The notes under the pieces: generated by a model
The model's database searches: none
What the model saw: only the letters and a program-made list of their open reading frames with translations
What the model was told of the DNA's origin: nothing
In this document: piece by piece, positions 1 to 9,524 of the stretch
How the letters are laid out: every line of letters starts with the position of its first letter
Position numbering within the stretch: the stretch's first letter is position 1
Source: Calothrix sp. 336/3
Lineage (GTDB): Bacteria > Cyanobacteriota > Cyanobacteriia > Cyanobacteriales > Nostocaceae
Reading direction: 5' to 3'
Assembly: GCF_000734895.2 (NCBI RefSeq)
Contig: NZ_CP011382.1
Span: 372,001 to 436,000 of the forward strand
DNA length: 64,000 bases
Translations under genes and position numbers: made by a program

Positions 1-422
1 ATAGACCAATTGGTAAGCAAGGGAAAATGTTCACGAATTAGCATGGCGATGCTGTAGGGTTCTTGTCCATTCGAGCAAGCAGCACACCAAATGTTGAGCG
101 ATCGCTCAGGAGAACGTTTTTTGATTAACTCTGGTAGTATGTATTGTCTCAGTGCTTCAAATGGGTGATGATCTCGAAAGAATGAGGTTTCATTAGTGAC
201 TAATGCCTCGATGGTTTGGATGTGAAGATAATTAAAGGGTTGAGTGCGTAGATGTGCCACCAGCTCAGCAATTCCAGCAAATCCTCCTGATTCGGCAATT
301 GGCTGTAAATGTAGCTCCGCCAGATAGCTTTTCTCAGCAGACAACACAACTGCTGAATGCTCATGAACTAATTGACGAAGATACTCAAAATCATTGGCGC
401 TTACGCTTTGAGTCTGTTTCAT
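1..422 (-). CDS. cheR: CheR chemoreceptor methyltransferase (partial, C-terminus off the left edge)
   Basis: The first about 140 codons of a CheR S-adenosylmethionine-dependent glutamate O-methyltransferase, which methylates the cytoplasmic part of chemoreceptors to set their adaptation state. I translated it by hand from the ATG at 422: an all-helical N-terminal domain (residues 1-60) is followed by the family motif TNETSFFRD (near residue 75) and the SAM-binding stretch NIWCAACSNGQEPYS (near residue 115). Its ATG overlaps the TAA stop of cheB by one base (TAATG), so the two are translationally coupled. It is the last visible gene of the minus-strand cheA-cheW-mcp-cheB-cheR operon and would act on the receptor encoded at 1519-2820. 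The catalytic domain continues outside the window. Confidence 0.93.
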   Translation of the reverse strand, partial: MKQTQSVSANDFEYLRQLVHEHSAVVLSAEKSYLAELHLQPIAESGGFAGIAELVAHLRTQPFNYLHIQTIEALVTNETSFFRDHHPFEALRQYILPELIKKRSPERSLNIWCAACSNGQEPYSIAMLIREHFPLLTNWS

Positions 423-1495
423 TACAGACCTGAAATAGGAATTTGATGATCACGAATTCGGTGCATAATTTCACTTGCCATTTGCTCAAGGGGAACAATT
501 TGATCGGCAAGTCCAGCATTAACCACAAAACCAGGCATTCCCCACACTACGCTACTGGCTTTATCTTGGGCTAGCACTTGTCCACCCGCCTCACGGATAC
601 ACTTACAGCCATGTAACCCATCTTGCCCCATACCTGTAAGGATGACTGCGATCGCGCTACTGCCATAAACCTCTGCTACTGAGCGGAACAGTACATCTAC
701 TGAAGGACGACAGGAATTTTCGCTCGGTGCTTGATGAGTTGCAAGTCTAACTACATCTTTGTCACGCTGCACAACTAAATGAAAATCTCCCGGTGCAATC
801 CAAGCTTGTCCAGGTTCTAATACCACTCCCGGAACCGCTTCATTCACTGGGATTTGACATTTAGAAGATAAGCGTTCAGCTAATAGTTTCGTAAACATGG
901 GGGGCATATGCTGCACAATCAGAACGGGAACTGATAAATCGGCTGGAAGCTCTCTAAGCAATACAGTTAGGGCATTAGGTCCCCCAGTAGAAACCCCAAT
1001 TGCGACAACCTCTACCCCCTGGGGATGGGTGGAAACAGGAAAAACAACTGGATGATCAACCATACTTGGTGTTGTCACTGTGGTAGTTATTGCACCAAAT
1101 ACTTTAATTTTGGGAATTAAATCCCCTTGAATATGTTGATTTATCGCCTCTACACTTCCTAAGTTACTAGGTTTTGTGGAATAATCTGAAGCCCCTAAAG
1201 AGAGAGCTTCGAGGGTGGCGATCGCTCCAGTCTGTGTAGAGGTACTGAACATAATCACTGGTAGCTGGGGGTAGATTTGTCGAATCGCGGACAGAGTTTG
1301 TAAACCATCCATTTCTGGCATTTCGATATCCAGAATCACAATATCAGGATTGACCTGGGGAATTTTGGCAAGGGCAATGCGACCGTTGGCAGCGACTCCT
1401 ACCACTTCCAGTTCTGGATCGATGGATAAAATCTTACTGATTCGGCTGCGAACTACTACCGCATCATCAACAACTAGTACCCGAATTTTGGGCAT
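422..1495 (-). CDS. cheB: CheB protein-glutamate methylesterase/glutaminase with receiver domain
   Basis: A full-length CheB of 357 residues. Residues 4-120 form a receiver domain with the acidic pair D10/D11, phosphorylatable D56 (in ILDIEMPEMDG) and K108. A linker of about 40 residues leads to the methylesterase domain (about 160-350) with the Ser-His-Asp triad visible as S169 in GVSTGGPN, H196 in VQHMPP and D292 in GMGQDG. It removes methyl groups from the chemoreceptor, opposing CheR, and is activated by phosphotransfer from CheA. It lies 23 bases after the receptor gene and its stop overlaps the cheR start, so the adaptation enzymes are co-expressed with the receptor and kinase. Length and motifs are normal for the family. 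Confidence 0.96.
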   Translation of the reverse strand: MPKIRVLVVDDAVVVRSRISKILSIDPELEVVGVAANGRIALAKIPQVNPDIVILDIEMPEMDGLQTLSAIRQIYPQLPVIMFSTSTQTGAIATLEALSLGASDYSTKPSNLGSVEAINQHIQGDLIPKIKVFGAITTTVTTPSMVDHPVVFPVSTHPQGVEVVAIGVSTGGPNALTVLLRELPADLSVPVLIVQHMPPMFTKLLAERLSSKCQIPVNEAVPGVVLEPGQAWIAPGDFHLVVQRDKDVVRLATHQAPSENSCRPSVDVLFRSVAEVYGSSAIAVILTGMGQDGLHGCKCIREAGGQVLAQDKASSVVWGMPGFVVNAGLADQIVPLEQMASEIMHRIRDHQIPISGL

Positions 1496-1518
1496 TGGGG
1501 ATTGGGGATAGGGAAAAA

Positions 1519-2820
1519 CTAATATATAAACTGGCTGACGACTTTTTGCAAATCTACTGCCATACGCGATAATTCTGTAGCTGCCTGTAAGGTATTACTC
1601 GTACCAATCGTTGTACTTTGAGTATTCAATGCCACAACTGCGATATTTTTGGCAATATCAGATGTTCCTTGGGCTGCCTCAGCAATATTGCGGTTAATTT
1701 CATTTGTAGTTGCTGTTTGCTCTTCAATGGCACTCGCGATCGTGCTTTGAAAGTCGTTGATTTGATTGATAATATCAGTAATCTGAGTGATGGCTTGAAC
1801 CGCAGCTTTTGTATCTGTCTGAATCGCTTCTATACGTTGGCTAATATCTTCAGTGGCATTTGCTGTTTGTTTGGCTAATTCTTTCACCTCGTTTGCCACT
1901 ACAGCAAATCCTCTCCCCGCATCCCCAGCTCTTGCAGCCTCAATTGTCGCATTCAGCGCCAGTAAGTTTGTTTGCCCTGCGATCGCCGTAATCACTTTAA
2001 TTACTTTGCCAATTTCAATGCTGCTTTGACCAAGTTTATTAATTGTTTCATTGGTGCGGTCAGCTGTTTTAACTGCTTGAGTCGTGACTTTTGCCCCTTC
2101 TATGACGGTTTTAGCAATTTCTTGAATGCTGGCATTCATCTGCTCTACCGCAGTCAAAATTGTACTGCTATTTTGGCTCACCTGTTCGGCGGAGCTAGAT
2201 GCTGAGGTTGCCTGTTCAGCAGTTTGTTCGGCGTTTTGAGTCATTTCTGTGCTAACTGCGGTCAATTCTTCTGATGAAGACGCAACGGCTGTTGCAACTT
2301 CTGCCATCTGCTTGATTGAAGACTTCAAGCTGCTAATCATCTGATTGGCATTATCTGTGAGTTGCTTAAAATCTCCAGCATTACTCTCCTCAATTTGTTT
2401 GGATAAATTTCCTTGGGCAACCACAAGGGTGACTTCATTAATACTTTGAATCTGCTCTTTTAAATTTGTAGACATTTGGTTAAAGTTATCAATTAATCCT
2501 TGCCAACTCCCCTCTGCTCCTTTGACAACAGCTTGAGAGCCAAGTTTCCCTTCTGTACCAATTTCGGTTGTTAGGCGAGAAACTTCTTGGGCAAAGTTTT
2601 GGTTTAAACTTACCAATTCATTAAAAACTGAGACAATTTCACCTAGTTCATCATTCTCGTTAGCTAAACGGACGCTAAAATCACCATTTCTTACAGATTT
2701 CAGTGCTAATAATAACGCTTGCAGTTGCTCTTTTGTGACACCGTTATCACTCGGCGAAGCTACACTAGCCTCGGAGGAAGATTTAGAGTTGGCTGTTTTT
2801 GCAGTCCGATTCGTAGTCAT
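1519..2820 (-). CDS. Methyl-accepting chemotaxis protein, soluble, HAMP-containing
   Basis: A 433-residue chemoreceptor. No hydrophobic segment long enough to cross a membrane is present, so it should be cytoplasmic. The N-terminus (1-30) is Ser/Thr/Ala rich and low in complexity. One HAMP-like segment lies around 35-85 and a second around 120-175, followed by the long signalling coiled coil. The hairpin tip that contacts CheA and CheW is clear near residues 275-320 ([18 protein letters not shown], then [15 protein letters not shown]). Candidate methylation sites are the Glu/Gln-Glu pairs on the flanking helices; the neighbouring cheR and cheB genes suggest it is really modified. No ligand-binding domain is visible, so the stimulus is unknown; it could sense through HAMP partners or an internal signal. 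Confidence 0.93.
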   Translation of the reverse strand: MTTNRTAKTANSKSSSEASVASPSDNGVTKEQLQALLLALKSVRNGDFSVRLANENDELGEIVSVFNELVSLNQNFAQEVSRLTTEIGTEGKLGSQAVVKGAEGSWQGLIDNFNQMSTNLKEQIQSINEVTLVVAQGNLSKQIEESNAGDFKQLTDNANQMISSLKSSIKQMAEVATAVASSSEELTAVSTEMTQNAEQTAEQATSASSSAEQVSQNSSTILTAVEQMNASIQEIAKTVIEGAKVTTQAVKTADRTNETINKLGQSSIEIGKVIKVITAIAGQTNLLALNATIEAARAGDAGRGFAVVANEVKELAKQTANATEDISQRIEAIQTDTKAAVQAITQITDIINQINDFQSTIASAIEEQTATTNEINRNIAEAAQGTSDIAKNIAVVALNTQSTTIGTSNTLQAATELSRMAVDLQKVVSQFIY

Positions 2821-2837
2821 TGCAAAGCGCTCCTCAA

Positions 2838-3308
2838 TTACTCGGTAACATGATTTATCAAATTAACATTTAGAATTTTTTGGGGATCTAAAACCAGCAA
2901 GAATCCATCTGGGAGAGGGTAACTTCCGGCTAGCATCCAACGAATTTTACCTTTTAAGGTTGTAGGTGGGGGTTGAAACTTATTTTGTGGAAACTCTAAG
3001 ACATCGCCAACATCATCGACGAACAGACTGACTACTTCATCCTCAAAACTTACAATCAGATTAAATCCCTGGAACTCATCTACAAGTTTTATATTTGATT
3101 GTGTCTGTTGTTGGCTCATCTCTAATCGACGTTGCAAATCGATGACAGTAATAATTTGTCCGCGTAAATTAATTAAGCCACAGATATCTGGTGGGGCTAG
3201 GGGTATACGAGTTATTGTTTGTGGGCGAATCACTTCTTGAACGTGTCGCACGTTAATACCAAAATAAACTCCTTGAAGAAAAAACGTACAAATTTGTTGT
3301 TCAGCCAT
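2838..3308 (-). CDS. cheW: CheW chemotaxis coupling protein
   Basis: A 156-residue single-domain CheW that bridges receptor and CheA kinase. The characteristic core is visible as [17 protein letters not shown] near residues 14-30 and the [15 protein letters not shown] segment near 44-58. Its ATG overlaps the end of cheA by eight bases (ATGGCTGA holds both the start and the TGA stop), so translation is coupled. It sits between cheA and the receptor gene, the expected order for a self-contained signalling array. It is slightly shorter than the Escherichia coli protein but complete. Confidence 0.95.
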   Translation of the reverse strand: MAEQQICTFFLQGVYFGINVRHVQEVIRPQTITRIPLAPPDICGLINLRGQIITVIDLQRRLEMSQQQTQSNIKLVDEFQGFNLIVSFEDEVVSLFVDDVGDVLEFPQNKFQPPPTTLKGKIRWMLAGSYPLPDGFLLVLDPQKILNVNLINHVTE

Positions 3309-5487
3309 TAGTCATCAATTGCAGTAAATGAGGGTTAGCAATGCGAATTACAGCCTCAATATCAAGGATTTCTGTAATTTTACCCTGAAATACAGCGCAA
3401 AACAGTATACCTGGTCTACTAGAGACACCTGTGATTATCAGTGGTTCTTCTACAATGTCAAGAATGCGATCAACGACTAGTGCCAAGCTGAGTTCTGAGG
3501 AGGGGGAGACAATCACTATCTGGAGAGTCTCTGCAAGGTTTGTCTGAATGCGATCGCGGAGATCATTTTTATCACTAGGGGAAAATATCTTGTGCAGGTC
3601 AATTAGTGGCAAAATTTTACCGTAAGACTGTATGACATCTTGATTACCTACTTTCTCTACCGCAGAGCAAAGAATCTCTTCAAGGCGAAAGGCAATGGTC
3701 AATGGAATGCCCATACGAGCGCCTGCGGGTCCCTCAAACAATAATATTGTTTGGCGATCTATAACTTGCTCTTGGTCTTTTGTCGCGTTTTCAATTAATA
3801 ACTGCTGCTTTTGTTTTGCGGTTACACCAGAGCGGTTTGCCAAACCCACAATATCAATAATTAATGTTACTGTGCCATCCCCTAGAATAGTTGCTCCCGC
3901 AAATAAAGATTGCGCCTTTAATTGTTTTCCTAGAGGTTTCACCATAATGTCTTGGATATCTTCAATTGTGTCTACAACTAATCCAAATTGATAGTTATCA
4001 ACTTGTACAATTACGAGACTGAACATTTCCAAATTAGTGAGACTATTGGGTATTTGTAATACTTGATTTAAATAAACTAGTGGTACAAGAGTGTCCCGCA
4101 AACGATACACAGGGACATCGTAAAATATCTCAATCCGATGAACTGCCTGTGCTTCTAGACGTACTAGCTCTTGTATACTTGCTTGGGGAATAGCATAGCG
4201 ATCGCCACCACTGGTGACAATTAATGCGGGAATAATTGCCAAGGTTAGGGGAATCTTAATTTTGAATGTTGTTCCTTGTCCTGGCTGGCTATAAATTTCA
4301 ATCGCGCCGTTAATTTTATCAATATTACTCTTGACAATATCCATCCCGACTCCCCGTCCAGAAAGGTTTGTCACCTGTTCTGAAGAAGAGAAGCCAGGTA
4401 AGAAAATTAAGTCTATTGCCTCCGAATCACCCATGGAGGCAACTTCTACAGCACTGACTAACCCCAGTTGCAGCGCTCGTTTTTTTAATTTTTCGGCATC
4501 CAGACCACGACCATCATCGCCAATTTCAATATTGACTTTACCACTTTCATGAAAAGCTCTTAAAAATAACCGTCCCACAGACGACTTTCCACAAGCAGTC
4601 CGCTCGGTTGGTAACTCAATGCCATGATCTATACAGTTGCGTACTAAGTGAGTTAAGGGATCTTTAATCGCTTCAATAATGCTTTTATCCAGTTCAGTAT
4701 CTCCTCCCTCCATCTCCAGTTTCACTTCTTTACCGGAAGCGATCGCCAAATCGCGGATGACGCGAGGAAACTTTTGCCAAATGGTACCAATTGATTGCAG
4801 CCGAGTTTTCATGATTTCTTGCTGCAACTGGGATGTCAACAGACTCAGGTGTTGGCAAGTAGCATTAAAGCTACTATCGTTAAACTTGGAACTAAATCCC
4901 ATCACCTGATTACGGGTTAAAACTAGTTCACCCATGAGGTTCATCACCTGATCTAACAAGTTAACATTAACTCTGATCTGTGAAGATTCTGATGCTGTCG
5001 GGGTTGAGACTTCTGGAAATTCGTTATTGAAATACGTAGTATCAATATTTGTCTGTGACTCTGGCGGATTAACAACAGATGCGATCGTTGTCTGCTCAGG
5101 TGGTTGCAATTGAGTTAAACTCGTAATCAGTGCTGAATAATCGCGATCGCCTTCATGCCTCGTTGCTTCAATTTCCGACAGAATCTGCCGAATGCTGTCA
5201 AGTATTTGCAGTAAAGTATTGATAACCGTAGGGGTGATTGCTAGTTGGCGATCGCGTAAAGACGAGAGCAAATTCTCCCCAGCATGAGCAAGTGATTCCA
5301 ATTTGGGAAATGGTAAAAAGCCGCAGTTTCCTTTAATTGTGTGGAGTGACCGATAAATACGAACTAGGGCTTCTCCTTGTTCTGATACTTTCTCAATAGA
5401 AATAATATCTTGTTCAATTTGATTTAGATTTTCATAACTCTCAATCAGGAATGCTTCTATATCATCGTTGATTTCAGTTAACTCCAT
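3301..5487 (-). CDS. cheA: CheA chemotaxis histidine kinase with two CheW-like domains
   Basis: A 728-residue CheA. An N-terminal Hpt domain carries the phosphorylated H49 in the motif SLHTIKGNCGFL. A variable linker (about 110-165) shows no clear CheY-binding P2 domain. Dimerisation helices follow (about 170-230; NLMGELVLTRNQ), then the ATPase with N-box LVRNCIDHGIELP, G1 GDDGRGLD and G2 GRGVGMDIV. Two CheW-like regulatory domains follow, about 415-555 and 565-720; the second is an extra copy compared with the classical single P5 domain. There is no fused receiver domain. It is the first gene of the operon; the 690-base spacer upstream separates it from the divergent cheY-like gene and should contain its promoter. 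It should phosphorylate CheB and probably the regulator at 6179. Confidence 0.95.
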   Translation of the reverse strand: MELTEINDDIEAFLIESYENLNQIEQDIISIEKVSEQGEALVRIYRSLHTIKGNCGFLPFPKLESLAHAGENLLSSLRDRQLAITPTVINTLLQILDSIRQILSEIEATRHEGDRDYSALITSLTQLQPPEQTTIASVVNPPESQTNIDTTYFNNEFPEVSTPTASESSQIRVNVNLLDQVMNLMGELVLTRNQVMGFSSKFNDSSFNATCQHLSLLTSQLQQEIMKTRLQSIGTIWQKFPRVIRDLAIASGKEVKLEMEGGDTELDKSIIEAIKDPLTHLVRNCIDHGIELPTERTACGKSSVGRLFLRAFHESGKVNIEIGDDGRGLDAEKLKKRALQLGLVSAVEVASMGDSEAIDLIFLPGFSSSEQVTNLSGRGVGMDIVKSNIDKINGAIEIYSQPGQGTTFKIKIPLTLAIIPALIVTSGGDRYAIPQASIQELVRLEAQAVHRIEIFYDVPVYRLRDTLVPLVYLNQVLQIPNSLTNLEMFSLVIVQVDNYQFGLVVDTIEDIQDIMVKPLGKQLKAQSLFAGATILGDGTVTLIIDIVGLANRSGVTAKQKQQLLIENATKDQEQVIDRQTILLFEGPAGARMGIPLTIAFRLEEILCSAVEKVGNQDVIQSYGKILPLIDLHKIFSPSDKNDLRDRIQTNLAETLQIVIVSPSSELSLALVVDRILDIVEEPLIITGVSSRPGILFCAVFQGKITEILDIEAVIRIANPHLLQLMTNG

Positions 5488-6178
5488 TGTCTTTTCTGTG
5501 AAAAAGTAGATGCTTTGTGTTCATATTAATTTAATTTCAAGCCTCAGCAATATTCCGCTTTCAAATAATGTTTAGATTTTTAATCATGAAAATGATAGTG
5601 TTATTTTAATGGTAAACTAATAAATATGCAATCTCATTGTTGCTATTCAACTCGAACTTTCAACAATAATTTGGAAAGGAAGAAAATGTTACAAATGTCA
5701 ATGATATAGTCATCAGTCTCTCGAATCTTACCAACTTTGGTACTACTCCAACGATTTCAAGCAATTGTATCTCAATATACATCTTAAAGGCATGAGTCTG
5801 CCAGAAGCCAATCGGGCAAAGGATGTTCAGCACACGACTATTTTACATTGGCTTAGTCAAGCCAGACTTAACTTAGATAAAATTTAAAATACTTAACTGA
5901 GGTTTAGTTATACTCTATGGGACTCACATTTAATTGATTGTTGTTGGCGTAGCCCGGGCTTAAATCTAAATTATCTGGAAGCTTGTCAGATAAATCTTTG
6001 TTTCAAAGTATACTTAGCAAAATTCAAGTAAGCTTTCAATCCATGGATTTTAAGGATTTTTAACTTAAACAACAAAATTGAAATGATTATTTATGGTATT
6101 GAGGTCATCCTATTAATATTTTAGGTAACTGAATATTAATTAACAATTCTTGAGCTAAAACACAAAAGGGCAGAGATA
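5488..6178. other. Intergenic spacer between divergent chemosensory gene blocks
   Basis: AT-rich spacer of 691 bases between cheA (leftward) and the regulator gene (rightward). Promoters for both directions must lie here, but no single box is convincing enough to assign. It contains the transposase relic listed at 5705-5887. Just right of it, near 5945, is a short TTGGCGTAGCCCGGGC stretch resembling fragments of repeats seen elsewhere in the window. Confidence 0.6.
5705..5887 (+). pseudogene. Relic of a transposase helix-turn-helix region (IS1-like)
   Basis: An open stretch without a plausible start encodes about 60 residues ending at TAA. Its centre reads LNIHLKGMSLPEANRAK followed by DVQHTTILHWLSQA, which has the layout of the recognition helix region of IS1-type and related transposases (GMSxxxxxxxxGVxHTTVxxWxxxA). 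No catalytic domain follows and no terminal inverted repeats were recognised, so I read it as a decayed insertion-sequence fragment. The family assignment rests only on motif resemblance; a chance open frame is possible. Confidence 0.4.
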
Positions 6179-6544
6179 ATGGCATTAGTTTTAATTATTG
6201 ATGATGCAGCCTTTTCTCGCAGAATGATTCGTAAGTTTCTGCAAGTTGATGGTTACGAAATTATAGAAGCAACTAATGGGCGTGAGGGATTAGAATTAGT
6301 TCACCAGCGCCAACCCAATTGCGTATTAGCAGACCTGCTGATGCCAGACATGAATGGGTTTGAATTTCTACAAGCTCTACAAGATGAAGAATTAAAAATT
6401 CCCACAATTATCATCTCAGCCGATATTCAAGAAGGCGCACGCAATCAAAGTTATAGTCTGGGGGCTATTAACTTTATTAATAAACCACCGAAAGAAAATG
6501 AATTGCGAAAAGCAGTACAGCAAGTTATTAATCCTAAGGAATGA
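6179..6544 (+). CDS. CheY-like single-domain response regulator
   Basis: A 121-residue receiver domain with no output domain. The acidic pair is D8/D9, the phosphorylation site is D52 in LADLLMPDMNG, the switch residue is the Ser of IIISAD, and the conserved Lys is in INKPPKEN near residue 104. The upstream GGGCAGAGATA leader places a purine-rich ribosome site before the ATG. It is the first gene of a plus-strand block with a CheC-type phosphatase and a hybrid kinase, divergent from cheA, so it is the obvious candidate for the diffusible output of the cheA system, which lacks a cheY of its own. The actual kinase partner is inferred. Confidence 0.92.
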   Translation: MALVLIIDDAAFSRRMIRKFLQVDGYEIIEATNGREGLELVHQRQPNCVLADLLMPDMNGFEFLQALQDEELKIPTIIISADIQEGARNQSYSLGAINFINKPPKENELRKAVQQVINPKE

Positions 6545-6550
6545 GTTGTG

Positions 6551-7156
6551 ATGAATCTAACAGCAGAACAACTGGATGCACTTCAAGAGTTGATTAATAT
6601 TGGCATTGGTCGAGCCGCAAGTCTACTAAATGAGATGGTAGACTCTCACATTGGTCTCAAAATTCCATTTGTGAAAGTATTAACTGCTGCTGAAGCCTAT
6701 CAGGACTTAGCAACACGATTCCACAATGACAGCTTGGCATCTGTAAGACTAGGCTTTACAGGTTCTTTTTCTGGTGCTGCTGGCTTAATTTTTCCTACTG
6801 AAAGTGCATCATCACTAGTTGCGGTGCTTACAGGTGAAGAGCCAGGTTCTGCTGAGTTAGATGCGGTGAAAATTGGTACTCTCAGCGAAATTGGTAATAT
6901 TGTCATCAATGGGGTAATGGGTTCACTGAGTAATGTCCTAAAGCAGCATGTGAACTACACATTACCTGTTTACTTAGAAGATACAATTGAAAGCTTATTA
7001 TTATCTACCTATGAAAGCGATTCCAAAATATTGCTAGCACAAGCTCGATTCATAATTGAACAGTTAGAAATTATTGGGGATATTATTTTAATATTTCACG
7101 TAGGTACATTTGATGCACTCATCAATGCAATTAATGATGAAATTGCAGTTATGTGA
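6551..7156 (+). CDS. cheC: CheC-type CheY-phosphate phosphatase
   Basis: About 201 residues with the two repeated active-site signatures of the CheC family: ELINIGIGRAASLLNEM near residues 12-28 and LSEIGNIVINGVMGSLSN near 112-129, each containing the conserved Glu and Asn used to hydrolyse the CheY aspartyl phosphate. Both sites look intact, as in true CheC rather than the one-site CheX. A GTG three bases upstream (6548) is an alternative start. The gene begins only six bases after the regulator's stop, so the pair is probably an operon in which CheC dephosphorylates that regulator. Family assignment is firm; the substrate is inferred from position. Confidence 0.88.
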   Translation: MNLTAEQLDALQELINIGIGRAASLLNEMVDSHIGLKIPFVKVLTAAEAYQDLATRFHNDSLASVRLGFTGSFSGAAGLIFPTESASSLVAVLTGEEPGSAELDAVKIGTLSEIGNIVINGVMGSLSNVLKQHVNYTLPVYLEDTIESLLLSTYESDSKILLAQARFIIEQLEIIGDIILIFHVGTFDALINAINDEIAVM

Positions 7157-7226
7157 TCCAGGAAACTTCCTAGCCTAGCTCAATCAAAATATTGAAATCT
7201 TCTGCTTAAATGCTAACGATAAAATA

Positions 7227-8864
7227 ATGAATACCATAGAAAAAGCTCATGAACAATTTAGTCTTTTAGATAAAATTCCTTTAGGGGCTTTTGTTATACA
7301 GTCAGATTACATTGTTTTATTCTGGAATTGCTGCTTAGAGGAATGGACAAAAATTTCCCGAAGTCAAATTTTAGGAAATTCTCTTCATGAATATTTTCCT
7401 CATTTGAATCAGCCTCGTTATACTAGTCGCTTAGAGCAAATTTTTCAAGGTGGACCTCCCGCAATTTTTTCTTCTCAACTGCATAAATATATTATTCCGA
7501 TACCGCTATCTGAAAATAAATATCGCATTCAGCAAACAACAGTAACTGCTGTGTCTGCGTTGGATGAAAATAGGTTTTATGCTCTCTTCTCAATTGAAGA
7601 TTTCACAGATTTAACTTTTCGAGTTCAGGAATATAAAAATTTACGAGATCAAGCACTAGCACTAGCAGAAGATCGCCAGATAGCGCAAGAAGCTGCTGAA
7701 TCTGCAAACCGCATTAAAGATGAATTTCTCGCAATAGTTTCTCATGAACTTCGTTCTCCTCTTAATCCAATTTTGGGTTGGGCAAAGCTACTGAAAAATA
7801 GCTCATTAAACGAAGCTACTACTGTGCGTGCCATTGAAACAATCGAACGCAATGCTTTACTACAGGCTCAATTGATTGAAGACTTGTTGGATATCTCCCG
7901 CATTCTTAGAGGCAAACTAGCACTTAATTTAGAAACGGTTGATCTTGCTTTTATTATTGAAGCAGCGTTAGACACAGTACATTTAGCGGCAGAAGCCAAG
8001 TCGATTCAAATTCATCTTTATCTAGGTCTAAAAATTGGACAAGTTAAAGGTGATGGTAGTCGTCTTCAACAAGTTGTTTGGAATTTACTCTCTAACGCCA
8101 TTAAATTCACTCCATCCGGCGGAAAAGTCGAAGTCTACTTAGAACAAATTGATTCTCAGATAGAACTCAGAATCATTGATACGGGCAAGGGTATTAATCC
8201 TGATTTTCTGCCGCACGTATTTGAGTATTTCCGTCAGGCAGATAGTAGTACAAGCCGAAGTTCTGGTGGATTAGGACTTGGTTTGGCGATTGTGCGTCAA
8301 CTTGTCGAACTGCATGGTGGTACAGTTTGGGCACAAAGCCCTGGCGAGGGGCAAGGGGCGACATTTACAGTTTGCTTACCAGTGGTTCAACAGAGTCTGG
8401 AATTTAAAATTGAAGATCAGAACGCCTCTGACGATCTCTATCCATCTTCTATGCTTTATGCTCCCCTAGAAGGGATACGGTTATTAGTTGTGGATGATGA
8501 TGCTGATACGCGGGAGTTTCTTGTCTTCCTATTGGAGCAGTATGGAGCGATCGTGGCAAGCGCAGCATCCGCCAGCGAAGCATTCGCCATAATACCAGTG
8601 TCAAAACCCGATTTGCTGTTGAGCGATTTGGGTATGCCAGAAGTTGATGGCTACGCTTTGATCAAAAAACTACGAGCAATGTCTGCTAATCAAGGTGGAC
8701 AGATTCCCGCGATCGCCCTAACTGCTTATGCCGCAGAAACTACACAAAAACAGGTTTTAACCGCTGGATTTCAACTTCATATCACTAAACCAGCCGATCC
8801 CTCAAAACTTGTGGCTGCAATTGCAGCACTTGTTGGTATGAGACAAGATACAAGTAAAAAGTAG
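7227..8864 (+). CDS. PAS hybrid histidine kinase with C-terminal receiver
   Basis: A 545-residue soluble hybrid sensor kinase. A PAS-like sensor covers about residues 10-130. A short helix leads into the dimerisation domain with phospho-acceptor H173 in IVSHELRSPLNPILG. The ATPase has N-box NLLSNAIKFTPSGG (287-299), G1 DTGKGI and G2 GGLGLGLAIV. A receiver domain (417-540) follows with D467 in LLLSDLGMPEVDG and a Lys in ITKPAD. No membrane segments are present, so it senses in the cytoplasm. It lies 70 bases after cheC on the same strand and probably belongs to the same transcription unit. The ligand is unknown. The fused receiver suggests either self-regulation or a phosphorelay. Confidence 0.93.
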   Translation: MNTIEKAHEQFSLLDKIPLGAFVIQSDYIVLFWNCCLEEWTKISRSQILGNSLHEYFPHLNQPRYTSRLEQIFQGGPPAIFSSQLHKYIIPIPLSENKYRIQQTTVTAVSALDENRFYALFSIEDFTDLTFRVQEYKNLRDQALALAEDRQIAQEAAESANRIKDEFLAIVSHELRSPLNPILGWAKLLKNSSLNEATTVRAIETIERNALLQAQLIEDLLDISRILRGKLALNLETVDLAFIIEAALDTVHLAAEAKSIQIHLYLGLKIGQVKGDGSRLQQVVWNLLSNAIKFTPSGGKVEVYLEQIDSQIELRIIDTGKGINPDFLPHVFEYFRQADSSTSRSSGGLGLGLAIVRQLVELHGGTVWAQSPGEGQGATFTVCLPVVQQSLEFKIEDQNASDDLYPSSMLYAPLEGIRLLVVDDDADTREFLVFLLEQYGAIVASAASASEAFAIIPVSKPDLLLSDLGMPEVDGYALIKKLRAMSANQGGQIPAIALTAYAAETTQKQVLTAGFQLHITKPADPSKLVAAIAALVGMRQDTSKK

Positions 8865-8972
8865 CAAGATACTTTGAAGCGATCGCCAACTTATGCGGCA
8901 CGTTATACCACCGATGTAGACGATAAACGAGCAGAAGGGATAGCAAAAAAATTCCGGCAGACGAAGATTTAT

Positions 8973-9524
8973 TTAAGCTTTACGTCTGAATCTACGCCAC
9001 TGCGATCGCAAATACCGCCACTGCTCTGCCATGTGTAAAAACACCGCCGCCAAAAAAGTATAACCCAACCAAAAATGTAAATTTCTACCCAGTGCCCCCA
9101 ACTGTGGATCTACGGGAAAAAGCCGGGGTAAAACAATCGGAGTCGCAAAAACTACCACATCATGATTACCAGCATTGGACATCATATAACCACTGATGGG
9201 CATAAACAACATAAATCCGTACAAAAAACTATGCAAAATTAAACTTTGCCACCATTCCCTAGTTGCTTTTGGCTTACGGTAACGATACTTATGTCGTAAA
9301 ACAGCTAACAAGACAACGATTCTTGCTAGTAATAAGCTCATCACTACCACACCCAAGGTTTTATGAAAGTCGTAAAACAACCTCCGATAGGGAGCATCCC
9401 CCAAGAAGTTTGCCATATAAGTACCACCAATAAATAGCAGCAGAAAAAAAGCTGCCATCAACCAATGCAGAAACCACAAACGTTGAGCCGCAGATTTTTT
9501 CTTAACTGGTTTTACTGTGGTCAT
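8973..9524 (-). CDS. Cytochrome b561-like di-haem membrane protein
   Basis: A 183-residue protein with four predicted membrane helices (about 18-38, 52-75, 95-115 and 148-168). Histidines placed for b-haem ligation lie in these helices: H20, H54 (FHKTLG), H98 (LILHSF), H150 (HFWLGY) and H164 (FLHM). This is the layout of bacterial cytochrome b561 proteins, which pass electrons between quinones and periplasmic acceptors or superoxide. Both termini are very basic (KKKS at the start, RSQWRRFRRKA at the end), which fits cytoplasmic ends. It stands alone, converging with the hybrid kinase gene, so the partner is not indicated by context. Confidence 0.85.
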   Translation of the reverse strand: MTTVKPVKKKSAAQRLWFLHWLMAAFFLLLFIGGTYMANFLGDAPYRRLFYDFHKTLGVVVMSLLLARIVVLLAVLRHKYRYRKPKATREWWQSLILHSFLYGFMLFMPISGYMMSNAGNHDVVVFATPIVLPRLFPVDPQLGALGRNLHFWLGYTFLAAVFLHMAEQWRYLRSQWRRFRRKA

